The notes: generated by a model not told the origin, from the letters alone. DNA of 64,000 bases from Syntrophaceae bacterium UBA7520 (GCA_002478265.1 DLNC01000025.1:62346-126345), one strand, 5' to 3'. Positions 1 to 10,207 are shown, numbered from the stretch's first letter. Translations and numbers: made by a program.

Positions 1-755
1 CTTACAGGCATTGTTTTTTGGACATTAATTTCCATCTCCTGCGCGATATAGCCTGGTTTTTCGCATATTTGCCGCCGCGGAGTCTGAATTTTGTTATTCA
101 GAAAAATATTGGTGCGCTCAGACAGTGCCACGCGGATGTGGGATTGGTTTGTTTCGCAGACGAGATAAAGCCCGTCCTCGCCGCAGGTTCCTGTTTCCAA
201 AGGAGCAAGATGTTTGCTGGCCAGTTTGCGGTAGCGAGCGACGCCATTGTTGATTACCGTGCCGTCAAGGGCGCTGTGAATATATAGACGTCCCGACCAG
301 TTTTCCGGCACAATGACGATTTCCTGCGCGGCGATATGCATGTCTTTCATGCTCACGATACGGCGGCAGGTAAACGTTGTTTCTCTTTTTTGCCTGTCTC
401 GGAAGCGCACAAATCTGGTAAGCATTCCGCGGCGGATATCCAGTTCCTGACGATAGGCCATAATTTCTGTTTCGCTGATCTTGAACCAGTCACCATCTTC
501 GATTTTAAATTTCAGAAGAAAGCCATTGGGCATGTTTACTAGATCTTCATTTTCCACTATGTGGCCGGATATTTCCGTTTTTAGTCTGTTGTAGCCGCCT
601 GCGAGATATGTTCCCGGATAATGAATGTTATCCGCCTGCGTTTCACAGGCCGCGCCCCGGGCGACGAAATAGCCGTTTCCCAAAGCGCAAAGAGCCTCTC
701 TTAAGCTTTCCGTGGCAGGGTCAAAATTGTCATATGCCAGCAGCCAATCATTCAT
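1..755 (-). CDS. GH65 family disaccharide phosphorylase, N-terminal part (cut by window edge)
   Basis: I translated this by hand from the minus strand; the frame stays open from the ATG at 755 to the window edge, about 251 residues. The N-terminal text (REALCALGNGYFVARGA, HYPGTYLAGGYNRL, then VENEDLVNMPN) is typical of the N-terminal beta-sandwich domain of glycoside hydrolase family 65, which contains trehalose, maltose and kojibiose phosphorylases. The catalytic (alpha/alpha)6 barrel lies outside the window, so substrate cannot be judged. The start overlaps the stop of the upstream HAD/trehalose-phosphatase gene by 8 bases, which suggests translational coupling. With that neighbour, a role in trehalose (phosphate) turnover is likely. 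Confidence 0.85.
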   Translation of the reverse strand, partial: MNDWLLAYDNFDPATESLREALCALGNGYFVARGAACETQADNIHYPGTYLAGGYNRLKTEISGHIVENEDLVNMPNGFLLKFKIEDGDWFKISETEIMAYRQELDIRRGMLTRFVRFRDRQKRETTFTCRRIVSMKDMHIAAQEIVIVPENWSGRLYIHSALDGTVINNGVARYRKLASKHLAPLETGTCGEDGLYLVCETNQSHIRVALSERTNIFLNNKIQTPRRQICEKPGYIAQEMEINVQKTMPV

Positions 756-2325
756 GTGCGCCTCCGCAGATTGGTATTAACATCGACAGTAAATCACGCA
801 CCTCATCGGTATTGCTCAGCGAGTAAATGGCGGCGGTGGGAAAGGGCTTATCCCAGACCACTATGCCGATGCCCTTGCCGGTTAAAGCGCGAAAAGCGTC
901 TTCATCCGTAACGTCATCGCCGATGTATATCGGAAGCACGTTTTCTTTGTCCAAACCGAGCGCTTCCAGCAGATACAGGAGCGCTTTTCCTTTGTGCCAG
1001 TCTATATTTGGCTGCAGTTCAAAAACCTTTTTCCCGTATGCTTTGCGCAGATCCTGGTGCTGAGAGTTGACTTTATCCACCGCGTACTCGATTTCCGGAA
1101 CATGCATCGGATTTACCAGCCGATAATGAACGGCAATAGCGAATTTCTTACGCTCCACCAGCACTCCTTTTATATGGCCAATTGATTTTTCCAGTTCTTT
1201 TTGTGCCTGGTCGAGAGAGGGAAGAAAAGCCATTCCCCTGGAGCTTGATTCTTTAAATTCGCGCGGGCCGGTCATTTCAAAACCATGGCTGCCGGCGTAA
1301 ATGAGCGAATCAATGCCCACAAGGTTTTTTACATTTTGCATATCGCGCCCGCTGATGATGCCGACAACACATTTTTGGGAAAGTTGCGCGAGAACATCGC
1401 GGGTTTGCGCGGGAAGGATAGCCTTATCCGGAGTATCTACGATAGGTGTAAGCGTGCCGTCGTAATCGAGAAATACGGCAATGGTTTTGAAGTGCGCCGA
1501 TTTTTTTATTTCGTCAAACTTTTCAAGCGCGGAGGCCAGTTCGGGAGGTTTTTGCTTTGCGCCTTGCTGCGCGGAAACAACAATTTCCGCCGCGTCAGTA
1601 ACTACAACATGCGCTCCGTATTGCAGCAGCTTTGCTTTGTTGTCCAAGCGCGCGATGCCAATTACTAGTCCGAATTTTCCCGCCTTTGCCGCTTCGACAC
1701 CTGATACCGCATCTTCAATAACCACGGCGCGGGAGGGGGTTGCTTTCATTTGTCGGGCCGCCTCCAGAAACATATCCGGCGCCGGCTTGCCTCGGATATT
1801 CAATTTTGTCAGATCGACTCCATCCACGCGGACTTCAAACATTTCCGCAAGCCCCGCGCTATCCAGAATGAGCGCGCAGTTTTTGCTGGAAGAAATGATC
1901 CCTGTTTTTATTCCCTGCGCCTTCAGTTTGCGGATAAACTCCAGTGTGCCTGGATAGACTTCCACGCCTTGTTTCTTTATTTGTTCCAGGAAATAGCCGT
2001 TTTTAAGATTTCCAATGGCGTGAATGCTGGTAAAGCCCGGAGCATCATGAGGATCTCCCTGGGGAAGGTGTATATTCCTTGACTTAAGAAAGCTGTTTAT
2101 TCCCTCCAGGCGCGGTTTGCCATCCACGTAAATCATATAATCAGTTTCAATATTAAATGGCTTTACTGCCTTGTCGCTATCATTGTATTGAGCCAGAAAT
2201 TCGTCGAAGACTTTTTTCCATGCCGCGGCATGTGTGGACATGGTTTTGGTTACCACGCCGTCCAAATCAAAAATTACCGCGTCAAAATCTTTTTTGCTGA
2301 TGACAATATTGTTTTGATTAGGCAC
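748..2325 (-). CDS. HAD (beta-phosphoglucomutase-like) / trehalose-6-phosphatase fusion
   Basis: A 525-residue cytoplasmic protein with two HAD-type phosphatase units. Residues about 15-255 resemble beta-phosphoglucomutase, with the nucleophile motif around D20-D22 (FDLDGV). Residues about 280-520 form a trehalose-phosphatase (OtsB) domain with its own DxD at D287/D289 (LDYDGTLTP) and a C-terminal IGDDVTDEDAF motif. I chose the GTG at 2325 because GAGGAG lies 9 bases upstream; an ATG-type start at 2388 is possible but has no better site. The order HAD, phosphatase, GH65 matches, from memory, the single fused protein OtsB1 (Rv2006) of Mycobacterium tuberculosis, here split into two overlapping genes. 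Likely role: make trehalose or glucose phosphates from trehalose-6-phosphate together with the GH65 enzyme. Confidence 0.88.
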   Translation of the reverse strand: MPNQNNIVISKKDFDAVIFDLDGVVTKTMSTHAAAWKKVFDEFLAQYNDSDKAVKPFNIETDYMIYVDGKPRLEGINSFLKSRNIHLPQGDPHDAPGFTSIHAIGNLKNGYFLEQIKKQGVEVYPGTLEFIRKLKAQGIKTGIISSSKNCALILDSAGLAEMFEVRVDGVDLTKLNIRGKPAPDMFLEAARQMKATPSRAVVIEDAVSGVEAAKAGKFGLVIGIARLDNKAKLLQYGAHVVVTDAAEIVVSAQQGAKQKPPELASALEKFDEIKKSAHFKTIAVFLDYDGTLTPIVDTPDKAILPAQTRDVLAQLSQKCVVGIISGRDMQNVKNLVGIDSLIYAGSHGFEMTGPREFKESSSRGMAFLPSLDQAQKELEKSIGHIKGVLVERKKFAIAVHYRLVNPMHVPEIEYAVDKVNSQHQDLRKAYGKKVFELQPNIDWHKGKALLYLLEALGLDKENVLPIYIGDDVTDEDAFRALTGKGIGIVVWDKPFPTAAIYSLSNTDEVRDLLSMLIPICGGAHE

Positions 2326-2529
2326 TATATCGTTCTCCTCTTTTGATTTTTTAGCGAAATAAACAATTAATGAGTCAGCAAAAAACAAGGTTAAACGAAT
2401 TTGTTATAATTAATTTAGAACACTTTTTCGCAAGTATATGAAGAAGACCGCTTCCAAGTCAAGCGATTTAGGATTTAGCTTTACAAGTATACAAAATAAA
2501 GAGCAAATATTTTTGAGGGTTTTCCGGGG

Positions 2530-2566
2530 AAAAAGACCCCTTCGGAAGTTTGCCGCCGAAGGGGTC
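2530..2566 (-). terminator. Rho-independent terminator of the formate operon
   Basis: A perfect 11-bp stem (2535-2545 with 2556-2566) with a 10-base loop. On the minus strand it is followed by TTTTT. It sits just past the stop of the OFA transporter gene and so closes the long minus-strand operon that begins near 13.2 kb. Confidence 0.9.
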
Positions 2567-2596
2567 CTGGAGAAATTAAATCTGTGCAAAAACCAA

Positions 2597-3889
2597 TTAT
2601 GCGTTTTTGCCTTTGGGCGGTTTATAAACCAGCGCGATGAAGAAGCCCACGGTCAGAAGCGCGGCAGCGATATAAAGCGCCTGCGGCTTAAACACTTCAA
2701 AGACGTAGGGGCCGATTAGACCGGCGGCGCTCCACGCCGTCAGCATAAAGCCGTAGACTTTGCCGATGTATGCCGGGCCGAAAGCGTCCGCGGCGAAGGC
2801 GGGCATGGTTGCGAATCCGCCGCCGTAGCAGGCCAGCAGGTAGCAGGATACCACAATGAACAGGTAGTAATTGGAAACATAACCCATGGCTACCAGTACG
2901 TATACAACCGCTTGCGTGGCAAACATTATCAGGAAGACCATTCTGCGGCCGATGTTATCGGAAATCTTTGCCCAGAAAAGTCTGCCCAAGCCGTTGAAAA
3001 TGGCCGCGATAGCCACGACGGTACCGCCGGCGGCGGCAACCATGGCTATCTGCTCCGGAGTCAGCTCACCCAAAAGACCCATTGTCTTTTTGTAAATATC
3101 CTGCGCCAGCGGCGAGTGCTGGGAGATAAGACCCAAACCGGCCGAAACATTAAGGCAGAGCATCGCCCAGAGCATCCACCACTGCGGACGTTTTACCGCT
3201 TCGCCGAACTTGAAAGAATCAGCGGCGGAAACAGTGGAAGCCGCGGGTTTGAAGCCGGCGGGAAGCCATCCCTGCGGAGGATTTTTAAACAGCTGCGCCG
3301 CTCCCACAACAAGAATAAGAAAGATGATGCCCCAGATATACCAAGTCATGGCGACGCCAGAGGCGAGCATTTTTCCCGCTTCGTCAACCTGGCTGAAGGA
3401 GGTGATCATCTTGGGAGCGATTTGCCCCATGAAGAAAGCGCCCGCGCCGAAACCCATGACGGCAAGGCCGGTGACCAGGCCGCGTTTGTCCGGGAACCAG
3501 CGAATCAGCGTGGCTATGGGCGTCACGTAGCCGAAGCCGTTACCGAGCGCGGCGATTACGCCAAAGCCAAGATAAAGAAGCGCGATGTTGCCTATCTGAT
3601 CGGCATAACCGGCAACTAGTGTTCCAATGCCGAAGAGTATGCCGCCGATTGTCGCAACTACCCTTGGGCCATACTTGTCGACGAGCGTGCCGCCGAAAGC
3701 TGCGGACAAACCGATAATAAGCATCAGCAGCATAAATGTGTATTGAACGGCCTTTCCTTCCCAACCATGCATCTGCATTAATGGATTTTTAAAAACAGAC
3801 CATGCGTAAACGGTGCCCAGGCATAGCTGAATGACAACCGCGGCTACGGCTATCCACCATCGTTTACTTTCCAAATTTTCATTTGCCAT
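2597..3889 (-). CDS. OFA-family MFS transporter (oxalate/formate antiporter type)
   Basis: A 430-residue polytopic membrane protein of about 12 helices. It shows the oxalate:formate antiporter family N-terminus (RWWIAVAAVVIQLCLGTVYAWSVF) and the MFS loop motif GGTLVDKYGPR after helix 2. The repeated half begins near the second GLGRLFWAKISDNIGRR. Known OFA members exchange small carboxylates. As the last gene of the formate dehydrogenase operon, only 48 bp from fdhA, this one probably moves formate or a related anion across the inner membrane; substrate is inference. An AGGGGA ribosome site precedes the ATG. A strong terminator follows. Confidence 0.88.
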   Translation of the reverse strand: MANENLESKRWWIAVAAVVIQLCLGTVYAWSVFKNPLMQMHGWEGKAVQYTFMLLMLIIGLSAAFGGTLVDKYGPRVVATIGGILFGIGTLVAGYADQIGNIALLYLGFGVIAALGNGFGYVTPIATLIRWFPDKRGLVTGLAVMGFGAGAFFMGQIAPKMITSFSQVDEAGKMLASGVAMTWYIWGIIFLILVVGAAQLFKNPPQGWLPAGFKPAASTVSAADSFKFGEAVKRPQWWMLWAMLCLNVSAGLGLISQHSPLAQDIYKKTMGLLGELTPEQIAMVAAAGGTVVAIAAIFNGLGRLFWAKISDNIGRRMVFLIMFATQAVVYVLVAMGYVSNYYLFIVVSCYLLACYGGGFATMPAFAADAFGPAYIGKVYGFMLTAWSAAGLIGPYVFEVFKPQALYIAAALLTVGFFIALVYKPPKGKNA

Positions 3890-3937
3890 AAAAATTGTTC
3901 CCCTTTCGCTCTTTTTAATTAATTATTTCCTCTATCA

Positions 3938-6640
3938 TCAAGCTGCTTCCAGCTTAACTGCGCATACTTTCAACTCCGGTATTTTTCCTACAGGATCCAG
4001 CGCCGGATTCGTCAATAAATTTACTGCTGCTTCAGCAAAATGGAAATTCATGAAAATTGTTCCCGGCACGCTTTTTTGTGTGATTTGGGCTTTGGCCTGA
4101 ACAGAACCACGGCGGGAAGTCAACTTTACCATCTGTCCGTCGGAGATGCCCAGTTTTTCCGCATCGAGGGGATTGATTTCCACCAAGCTCTCCGGACAGC
4201 GTTCCGAAGGCCCTTCGGCGCGCGTGGTCATTGTTCCTGTGTGATAATGGTAAAGAACGCGGCCGGTGGAAAGGAACAGAGGATATTCTTTGTCTGGCCA
4301 TTCCGCGGGTGGAATATACTCGATAGCATGGAAAAGACCCAGTCCGCGTGAAAATCTGTCCTTGTGCAGAAATTTCGTGCCCGGGTGATCACTGGTCGGG
4401 CAGGGCCACTGGAGGCCTTCTTTTTCCAGGCGCTCGTAAGTCATGCCCGCGTAGCTGGGCGTTACTTTGATGACCTCGTCAAATATCTCTTTTGCCGAGG
4501 CGTATTGCATCGGATAGCCCATCTTCGCGGATAGCGCGCTGATTATTTCCCAGTCCGTTTTAGCTTCACCCGGCGCGTCGACAATTTTTCTCACGCGCTG
4601 CACACGCCTTTCCGTGTTGGTGAAAGTGCCTTCTTTTTCGGCAAAGCTGGCGGCGGGAAGCACGACATCAGCGAGTTGTGTCGTTTCCGTTGGGAAGATG
4701 TCCTGCACGACAAGCAAATCGAGATTTCTCAGCTCTTTTTCCACATGTTTTAAATCAGGATCGGAAAGAAGCGGGTTTTCGCCCATGATATAGAGAGCCT
4801 TGACATCTCCCTTACCCGCCGCCGCCATCATTTCCATCAGTGTCAGTCCGGGCTTGGCGGAGAGTTTTGACCCCCATGCCGCTTCAAATTTCTTGCGCGC
4901 GTCTTCCGTGGCCACCTGTTGGTAGGCAGGGTAAACGTTCGGCAGCCCGCCCATGTCGCAGGCGCCCTGCACATTATTTTGGCCGCGTAGCGGATTGACG
5001 CCACCTCCTTCAATTCCAATATTACCGCAAAGCATAGACAGGTTGGCGATAGATTTAACATTGTCCGTGCCGGTTATATGCTGAGTAATTCCCATGGCAT
5101 AAATGATGCTCGCACGATTGGCCTGTGCATACATACGCGCTGCTTTTTTCAAATTCTCAGCCGGCACGCCGGAAATTTTTTCTACATATTCCGGTGTGTA
5201 TTTAGCCACTGTTTCTTTCAGCGCATCAAAATTTTCCGTGCGCTCGGCTACGTAATCTTTCGCGTATAAATCTTCGGAAATAATCACATTCATCAATCCG
5301 TTGAACACGGCAACATCCGTGCCAGGCTTCTGGCATAGCCAGATGTCCGCATATTTGACCAAGTCGATTTCCCGCGGGTCAATGACGATTAATTTCACGC
5401 CCTGCTGGCGCACCCCGCGTTTCACGAAGGATGATATAACCGGATGGTTTTCTGTGGTATTGGTTCCTGTTGCCAGAATCAAATCCGTGTATTCCAGCTC
5501 TTCAATGGAATTGGTCATCGCGCCACTGCCGAATGATGCGGCCAGACCGGCCACAGTTACGGAGTGTCAGAGCCGGGCGCAGTGGTCGACATTGTTGGTG
5601 CCGATCACCGCGCGCATGAATTTTTGGAAAAGGTAATTTTCTTCGTTGGTACAGCGCGCCGATGCCAGGCCCGCGATGCTGTCGGCGCCGCCGGTTTTCT
5701 TTATCGCCGCTAGTTTTTCCGCGATAAATGAGGTAGCTTCATCCCAACTGACTTCCTTTAATTCTTCGTTTTTGTTGCGCCGCAGAAGCGGTTTTTTCAG
5801 CCGGTCGGGGTGCTGGATAAAATCCATACCGAAGCGGCCTTTCACGCAAAGAGAGCCTTCATTGGGCTTGCCGTAATCACGGTTACCCGAGATTTTGATG
5901 ATCTTGCCGTCTTTGGTAAAGACATCCATCTGGCAGCCGACGCCGCAGTAAGTGCAAGTCGTGCGTGTTTTGGAAAGTTCCCAGGGGCGACCGGCGAATT
6001 TTGCCTGTTTAAAGGTAATCGCTCCTACGGGACATACCTGCAGGCATTCGCCGCAGAAAACGCAGGATGAATTAATATAATCCGCGTCGAAGGCCGGGCC
6101 GACTTTCGCGCGGGAGCCGCGCATTGAGAAATCAAGCACTTCATTTACCTGAATTTCGTTGCAGGCGCGCACGCAGCGTCCGCATAAAACGCATTTGTTG
6201 AGGTCGCGCTGGATCATGGTGTTGTTGTCTTCGATGGCATAGCCGGGCGGTTCTATCTCGAAACGTGGCTTGTCAATTTTTAGCCAGTAAACAAGATTCT
6301 GCAGTTCACAGGCGCCGTTTTGTTCGCAGGTGAGGCAGTTATGGTCGCCGGATGACCATAGAAGTTCAACGATCATTTTCTGGGCGGAGCGCACCGCTTC
6401 TGTATTCGTGCGGACAATCATGCCCGGGCTTACCGGCATGCAGCATGAGGCGACAAGGCTGCGCGCGTTTTCCACTTCCACCACGCAAACACGGCACGCG
6501 CCGACATTCGTGGTTTTTTCATAATGGCAAAGGGTGGGGATGAAAATGCCGTTTTCCCTGGCGCATTCCAGAATGGTCTGGCCGGCTTTTGCTTCGACAT
6601 CTTTCCCGTCTATTGTTAAAGGTACTCTTTTTTTCTCCAT
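3938..6640 (-). CDS. fdhA: Selenocysteine formate dehydrogenase, NuoG-like/FdhA catalytic subunit (UGA at 5567-5569 read as Sec)
   Basis: A 900-residue protein when the in-frame TGA (codon 358) is read as selenocysteine. The context DHCARL-U-HS matches the Sec site of known formate dehydrogenases, and the frame continues on both sides without a shift. Domains in order: 2Fe-2S plant-type ferredoxin (C38, C49, C52, C66 or C67), a NuoG-type His/Cys cluster site (H100, C102, C105, C111), two 4Fe-4S ferredoxin motifs (C150-C160 and C193-C203), the bis-MGD domain 4Fe-4S site (C229, C232, C236, C265), then the molybdopterin oxidoreductase and dinucleotide-binding domains. It oxidises formate to CO2 or runs in reverse, and passes electrons through its Fe-S chain to the NuoF-like subunit encoded just upstream. 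No Tat signal is visible, so it is cytoplasmic. A SECIS-like hairpin follows the UGA. Confidence 0.95.
5538..5569 (-). promoter_or_regulatory. UGA (Sec) codon and bacterial SECIS-like hairpin of fdhA (copy 1)
   Basis: On the minus strand the UGA (5569-5567) is followed after 12 bases by a 6-bp stem with a five-base loop: GTGGCC, loop GGTCT, GGCCGC (5554-5538), with one G-U pair. The apical GGUCU matches the loop recognised by SelB in the E. coli fdhF SECIS element, and the distance from the UGA is about the same. Confidence 0.85.
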
Positions 6641-6675
6641 TTCCTGCTCCTTAACTCAATATGTTCAAATCTTAA

Positions 6676-9600
6676 TTAAAGTTCCGCGTCGCAGCGCAGA
6701 CAGCGGCAAGCTTCCTTGATAGCCGTTTCACGATTAAAACCCAACTCAACTTCGGCAAAACTCATTTTACGCTTTTCCACGTTCATTTCCGGCATATGCG
6801 CCTGAGGCGTTTCCACCGTTTCTTCATCAATAACCAGCGGCACGTCAATTTTCTCCCGCGCTGGTTTTGCGTATGCGGGTTCATTATTTGCTTTACGTAT
6901 GGCCGCGTCGATATCATCAGCCGCCTGATGACCGGCGGCAATTGCGGCGATAACCGTATCCGGTCCGGTCACCGCGTCGCCACCGGCGAAAAATTTCGGA
7001 TTGGCCGTGCGGGATTTGTAGATATTGCCGGTGTTGAAACAATCCCATTTGTTGATTTCCACGCCGCTTTTGGAGTCCATAAAGCTCATATCTGGCACCT
7101 GGCCGATAGCGGCAATGACCGAATCGACTTTCAGCGTGAATTCCGCTCCTTCCACCGGCACAGGTTTTTTTCTGCCGCTCGAGTCAAAATCACCCAGTTT
7201 CATGCGCTGGCAGGTGATCGCGCTCACTTTTCCCTTGCTGCCTTCGATTCTCAGCGGAGCAACCAGATACTCAATCTTGATTCCTTCTTCCTCCGCCGCT
7301 TTGATTTCTTCGGGCGCCGCGGGCATATCCTGTTTCAGCCGGCGGTAAAGAATGGTCACCTCCGCGCCGAGGCGCAGAGCCACGCGCGCCGCGTCGATGG
7401 CGGAATTGCCGCCGCCGATCACGGCAACATGTTTGCCCAAAGACAATTTACCTTTAAACCATTTATCTTCATTGGCGTTGAAGTCGCGCAGAAATTCGAC
7501 GCCGCCGAAGACATTTTTCAATTCTTCACCGGGTACATTCATTTTCTGGCTTTTGTGCGCGCCGGTGGCCAGATAAATATAGTCGTAATCCTTCTGCAAC
7601 TGCGCGACGGGTATATCCTTGCCGATGCGCGTGTTAAGGCGTATTTCCACCCCCAGCTTGCGGATATCGTCTATTTCTCCATCTAGGATATTGCGGGGCA
7701 GACGGTAAGAGGGGATGCCCCAGTAAAGCATGCCGCCCGGCTTGTTCAATTCTTCAAACACGGTGACTTTATAGCCGCGAATAGCCAGATCGCGCGCGGC
7801 AGTGAGCCCCGCCGGGCCCGCTCCCACCACGGCGATTCTTTCCTTGCGTGTCACCGGCACCGGTTCGATTTTGGGGCGTTCATGATTATCGGTGATGAAC
7901 CTCTTTAAGAATTTAATCGCGATGGGTTCATCAAGATTACCGCGCCGGCATTTTGTCTGGCATTTATGGTCGCAGACTCTGCCGCAGACGGACGGGAAAG
8001 GATTGGTCTGCAACAAAATCTTGTAGGCGTCATCGAGTCTTTCCGCCCTGATCAGCGCGATATAAGAAGGTATGTCCATTTCTATCGGACAGGTGTGCTG
8101 GCAGGGCGATTTGAACATCGCCGAACAGACGGCCGCCACGCAGCGGTGATCGCGGATGTGCTGCTCATATTCTTTACGGAAATAGCGGATGGTGCTCAGC
8201 ACCGGATTCGGGGCGGTTTGTCCCAGCCCGCAAAGAGCGGCGTTTTTAATAACCGCGGCCATTTCCTCGAGAAGCTCGATGTCTCCTTCCTTGCCTTTTC
8301 CCTGAGTGATGTTGGTGAGAATATCGAGCATGCGTTTGGTTCCTTCACGGCAGGGGGTGCACTTGCCGCATGATTCATCCTGGCAGAAATCCATGAAGAA
8401 GCGCGCCATATCCACGGCGCACTTGTCTTCGTTCATGACAATCAATCCGCCGGAACCCATGATCGCGCCGAGTTCCGCGACTTTTTCATAATCGACCGGA
8501 GCGTTGAGATGCTGAACGGGAATACATCCGCCGGAAGGACCGCCCAGCTGCGCCGCCTTGAATTTTTTTCCTTTGGGAATGCCGCCGCCAATGTCATAAA
8601 CAATGGTTCCCAGTTTCGTTCCCATGGGAACTTCTACCAGGCCCACGTTGGCCACGTCGCCGGTCAGCGCGAATACTTTTGTTCCCTTGCTTTTTTCCGT
8701 GCCGACGGACGCGTACCACTTGGCGCCGCGCAGAATAATCTGTCCGATATTAGCCAGAGTCTCCACGTTATTTAAAATACTTGGTTTCTGCCACAGGCCG
8801 GCCACGGCCGGGAAGGGTGGACGCGGACGGGGCATGCCGCGCTTGCCTTCAATTGAAGTCATCAGCGCTGTTTCCTCGCCGCAGACAAAAGCGCCCGCGC
8901 CTTGATAAATTTCGAGATCAAAATCAATGCCGGTGCCCAGAATGTTTTTCCCTAAAAGCCCCGCTTCCTTGGCCTGCGCGATAGCAATGTTCAGGCGGTG
9001 AATGGCCAGCGGATATTCGGCGCGGCAGTAGATGTATCCATGCTTGGAGCCAATGGCTTTGGCGGCGATAACCATGCCTTCCAAAACCGCGTGCGGATCC
9101 GCCTCCAGAACGGAACGGTCCATGAATGCGCCGGGATCTCCCTCGTCGGCATTGCATAAAACATATTTGATATCGCTTTTGGACTGAGCCGCGAATTTCC
9201 ATTTCAAGCCAGTAGGAAAACCAGCGCCGCCACGGCCGCGCAAGCCGGAATCAAGCACTTCCTGCACGATTTGGTCGGGCGTCATTTCGGTTAAGGCTTT
9301 CGCCATGCCGGCGTAACCGTCACGGGCGATATATTCTTCTATTTTTTCGGGGTCAATCAGGCCACGATTCTTGAGCACGCGCAGCTCCTGATAAGCGAAA
9401 AACGGAATATCCTGCATGGTGGGAATGACTTTGTCCGTGCCCGGTTCGCGGTAAAGCAGTCTGTCGACAATTCTCCCTTTGATTAAATGTTCTTCCACCA
9501 GATGGGGAACATCTTCCGGTTTAAGCGTTATGTAGATGACGCCTTCCGGATAAACAACCATGATGGGACCAAGGGCGCAAAAACCATTGCAGCCCGTTTC

Positions 9601-9732
9601 GACAATTTTTATTTCTTCGGCCAGGTTTCTCTTCTCGATTTCTTCAACCAGCGATTGCTTTACGGCGATTGATCCGGAAGCCTGACAGCCGGTGCCTCCG
9701 CAAATTAACAAGTGTGAACGAAATATCTTCAT
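6676..9732 (-). CDS. NuoF-like flavoprotein fused to GltD/NfnB-like NAD(P)H oxidoreductase (formate dehydrogenase beta subunit)
   Basis: A 1018-residue fusion. Residues 1-90 are a thioredoxin-like 2Fe-2S domain (C11, C16, C48, C52). About 110-440 is the NuoF FMN/NADH domain (GLRGRGGAGFPTG at 163-175). A 4Fe-4S site SCGKCTPC lies at 454-461 with C501. About 530-620 is the Cys-rich helical Fe-S domain of glutamate synthase small subunit. About 630-end is the GltD-type two-dinucleotide flavoprotein (FAD motif VVGAGPAGLTAA at 635-646, second GGGNSAIDAA). NuoF/HndC subunits pass electrons to or from NAD(P), and the added GltD part resembles NfnB, a bifurcating transhydrogenase subunit. In this operon it should couple formate, NAD(P)H and ferredoxin; bifurcation is inferred. 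Confidence 0.9.
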   Translation of the reverse strand: MKIFRSHLLICGGTGCQASGSIAVKQSLVEEIEKRNLAEEIKIVETGCNGFCALGPIMVVYPEGVIYITLKPEDVPHLVEEHLIKGRIVDRLLYREPGTDKVIPTMQDIPFFAYQELRVLKNRGLIDPEKIEEYIARDGYAGMAKALTEMTPDQIVQEVLDSGLRGRGGAGFPTGLKWKFAAQSKSDIKYVLCNADEGDPGAFMDRSVLEADPHAVLEGMVIAAKAIGSKHGYIYCRAEYPLAIHRLNIAIAQAKEAGLLGKNILGTGIDFDLEIYQGAGAFVCGEETALMTSIEGKRGMPRPRPPFPAVAGLWQKPSILNNVETLANIGQIILRGAKWYASVGTEKSKGTKVFALTGDVANVGLVEVPMGTKLGTIVYDIGGGIPKGKKFKAAQLGGPSGGCIPVQHLNAPVDYEKVAELGAIMGSGGLIVMNEDKCAVDMARFFMDFCQDESCGKCTPCREGTKRMLDILTNITQGKGKEGDIELLEEMAAVIKNAALCGLGQTAPNPVLSTIRYFRKEYEQHIRDHRCVAAVCSAMFKSPCQHTCPIEMDIPSYIALIRAERLDDAYKILLQTNPFPSVCGRVCDHKCQTKCRRGNLDEPIAIKFLKRFITDNHERPKIEPVPVTRKERIAVVGAGPAGLTAARDLAIRGYKVTVFEELNKPGGMLYWGIPSYRLPRNILDGEIDDIRKLGVEIRLNTRIGKDIPVAQLQKDYDYIYLATGAHKSQKMNVPGEELKNVFGGVEFLRDFNANEDKWFKGKLSLGKHVAVIGGGNSAIDAARVALRLGAEVTILYRRLKQDMPAAPEEIKAAEEEGIKIEYLVAPLRIEGSKGKVSAITCQRMKLGDFDSSGRKKPVPVEGAEFTLKVDSVIAAIGQVPDMSFMDSKSGVEINKWDCFNTGNIYKSRTANPKFFAGGDAVTGPDTVIAAIAAGHQAADDIDAAIRKANNEPAYAKPAREKIDVPLVIDEETVETPQAHMPEMNVEKRKMSFAEVELGFNRETAIKEACRCLRCDAEL

Positions 9733-9793
9733 TTATCTTTTATCCTCCTTAATAAACAACCACACTCACCAGACGTGCGTGGTCGACGAAAAA

Positions 9794-10177
9794 TCATCTG
9801 GTTACTTCCGCGCCGCGGGCCAGAACAAACGGTGTTTGTATTTCCCCGGCTAAAATGTGTCTTTTGAAAACCTGCCTCATTTTGTTCGGATTCATGTACT
9901 CGTATTTGATCGGCTCCTGGTTAAGAATTTCCACCGTTACCAGCGGTTCGCGACTGCACAACCCCATGCAACCGGATGTGGTTACAATCACGTCGTTGGC
10001 GCCCGCGGTTTCGATTTCCTGCAGCAGCGCGTCCATGACTTCCTTGGCGCCGGAGGCAATGCCGCAAGTTCCCATATGCACGGTAACCTTAACGCGACGA
10101 TCTCCGTCACGCAGCGACATTTCCCTGTGCACCTTTTCCTTTATTTTTTTTAAATCATCAATTGTCAATTTCGCCAT
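9794..10177 (-). CDS. HndB-like 2Fe-2S thioredoxin-fold protein
   Basis: A 127-residue soluble protein with a thioredoxin-like ferredoxin fold. It keeps three cysteines of the usual four, C38 (GTCGIASGA) and C70/C74 (SGCMGLC), a pattern I recall from the HndB subunit of NADP-reducing hydrogenases. It lies between the NuoE-like and NuoF-like genes, the same order as hndA-hndB-hndC, but the fourth partner in this operon is a formate dehydrogenase and not an iron hydrogenase. It is likely an electron-carrying or structural subunit of the complex. Confidence 0.85.
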   Translation of the reverse strand: MAKLTIDDLKKIKEKVHREMSLRDGDRRVKVTVHMGTCGIASGAKEVMDALLQEIETAGANDVIVTTSGCMGLCSREPLVTVEILNQEPIKYEYMNPNKMRQVFKRHILAGEIQTPFVLARGAEVTR

Positions 10178-10207
10178 TGACGCATCCTCCCTGAATAGCG
10201 ATTTGTT

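Noticed and set aside
5554..5569. Apparent break of fdhA into two genes or a pseudogene
   Set aside because: The frame is unbroken apart from one TGA in the exact FDH selenocysteine context, followed by a SECIS-like hairpin; the same happens in the paralogue.
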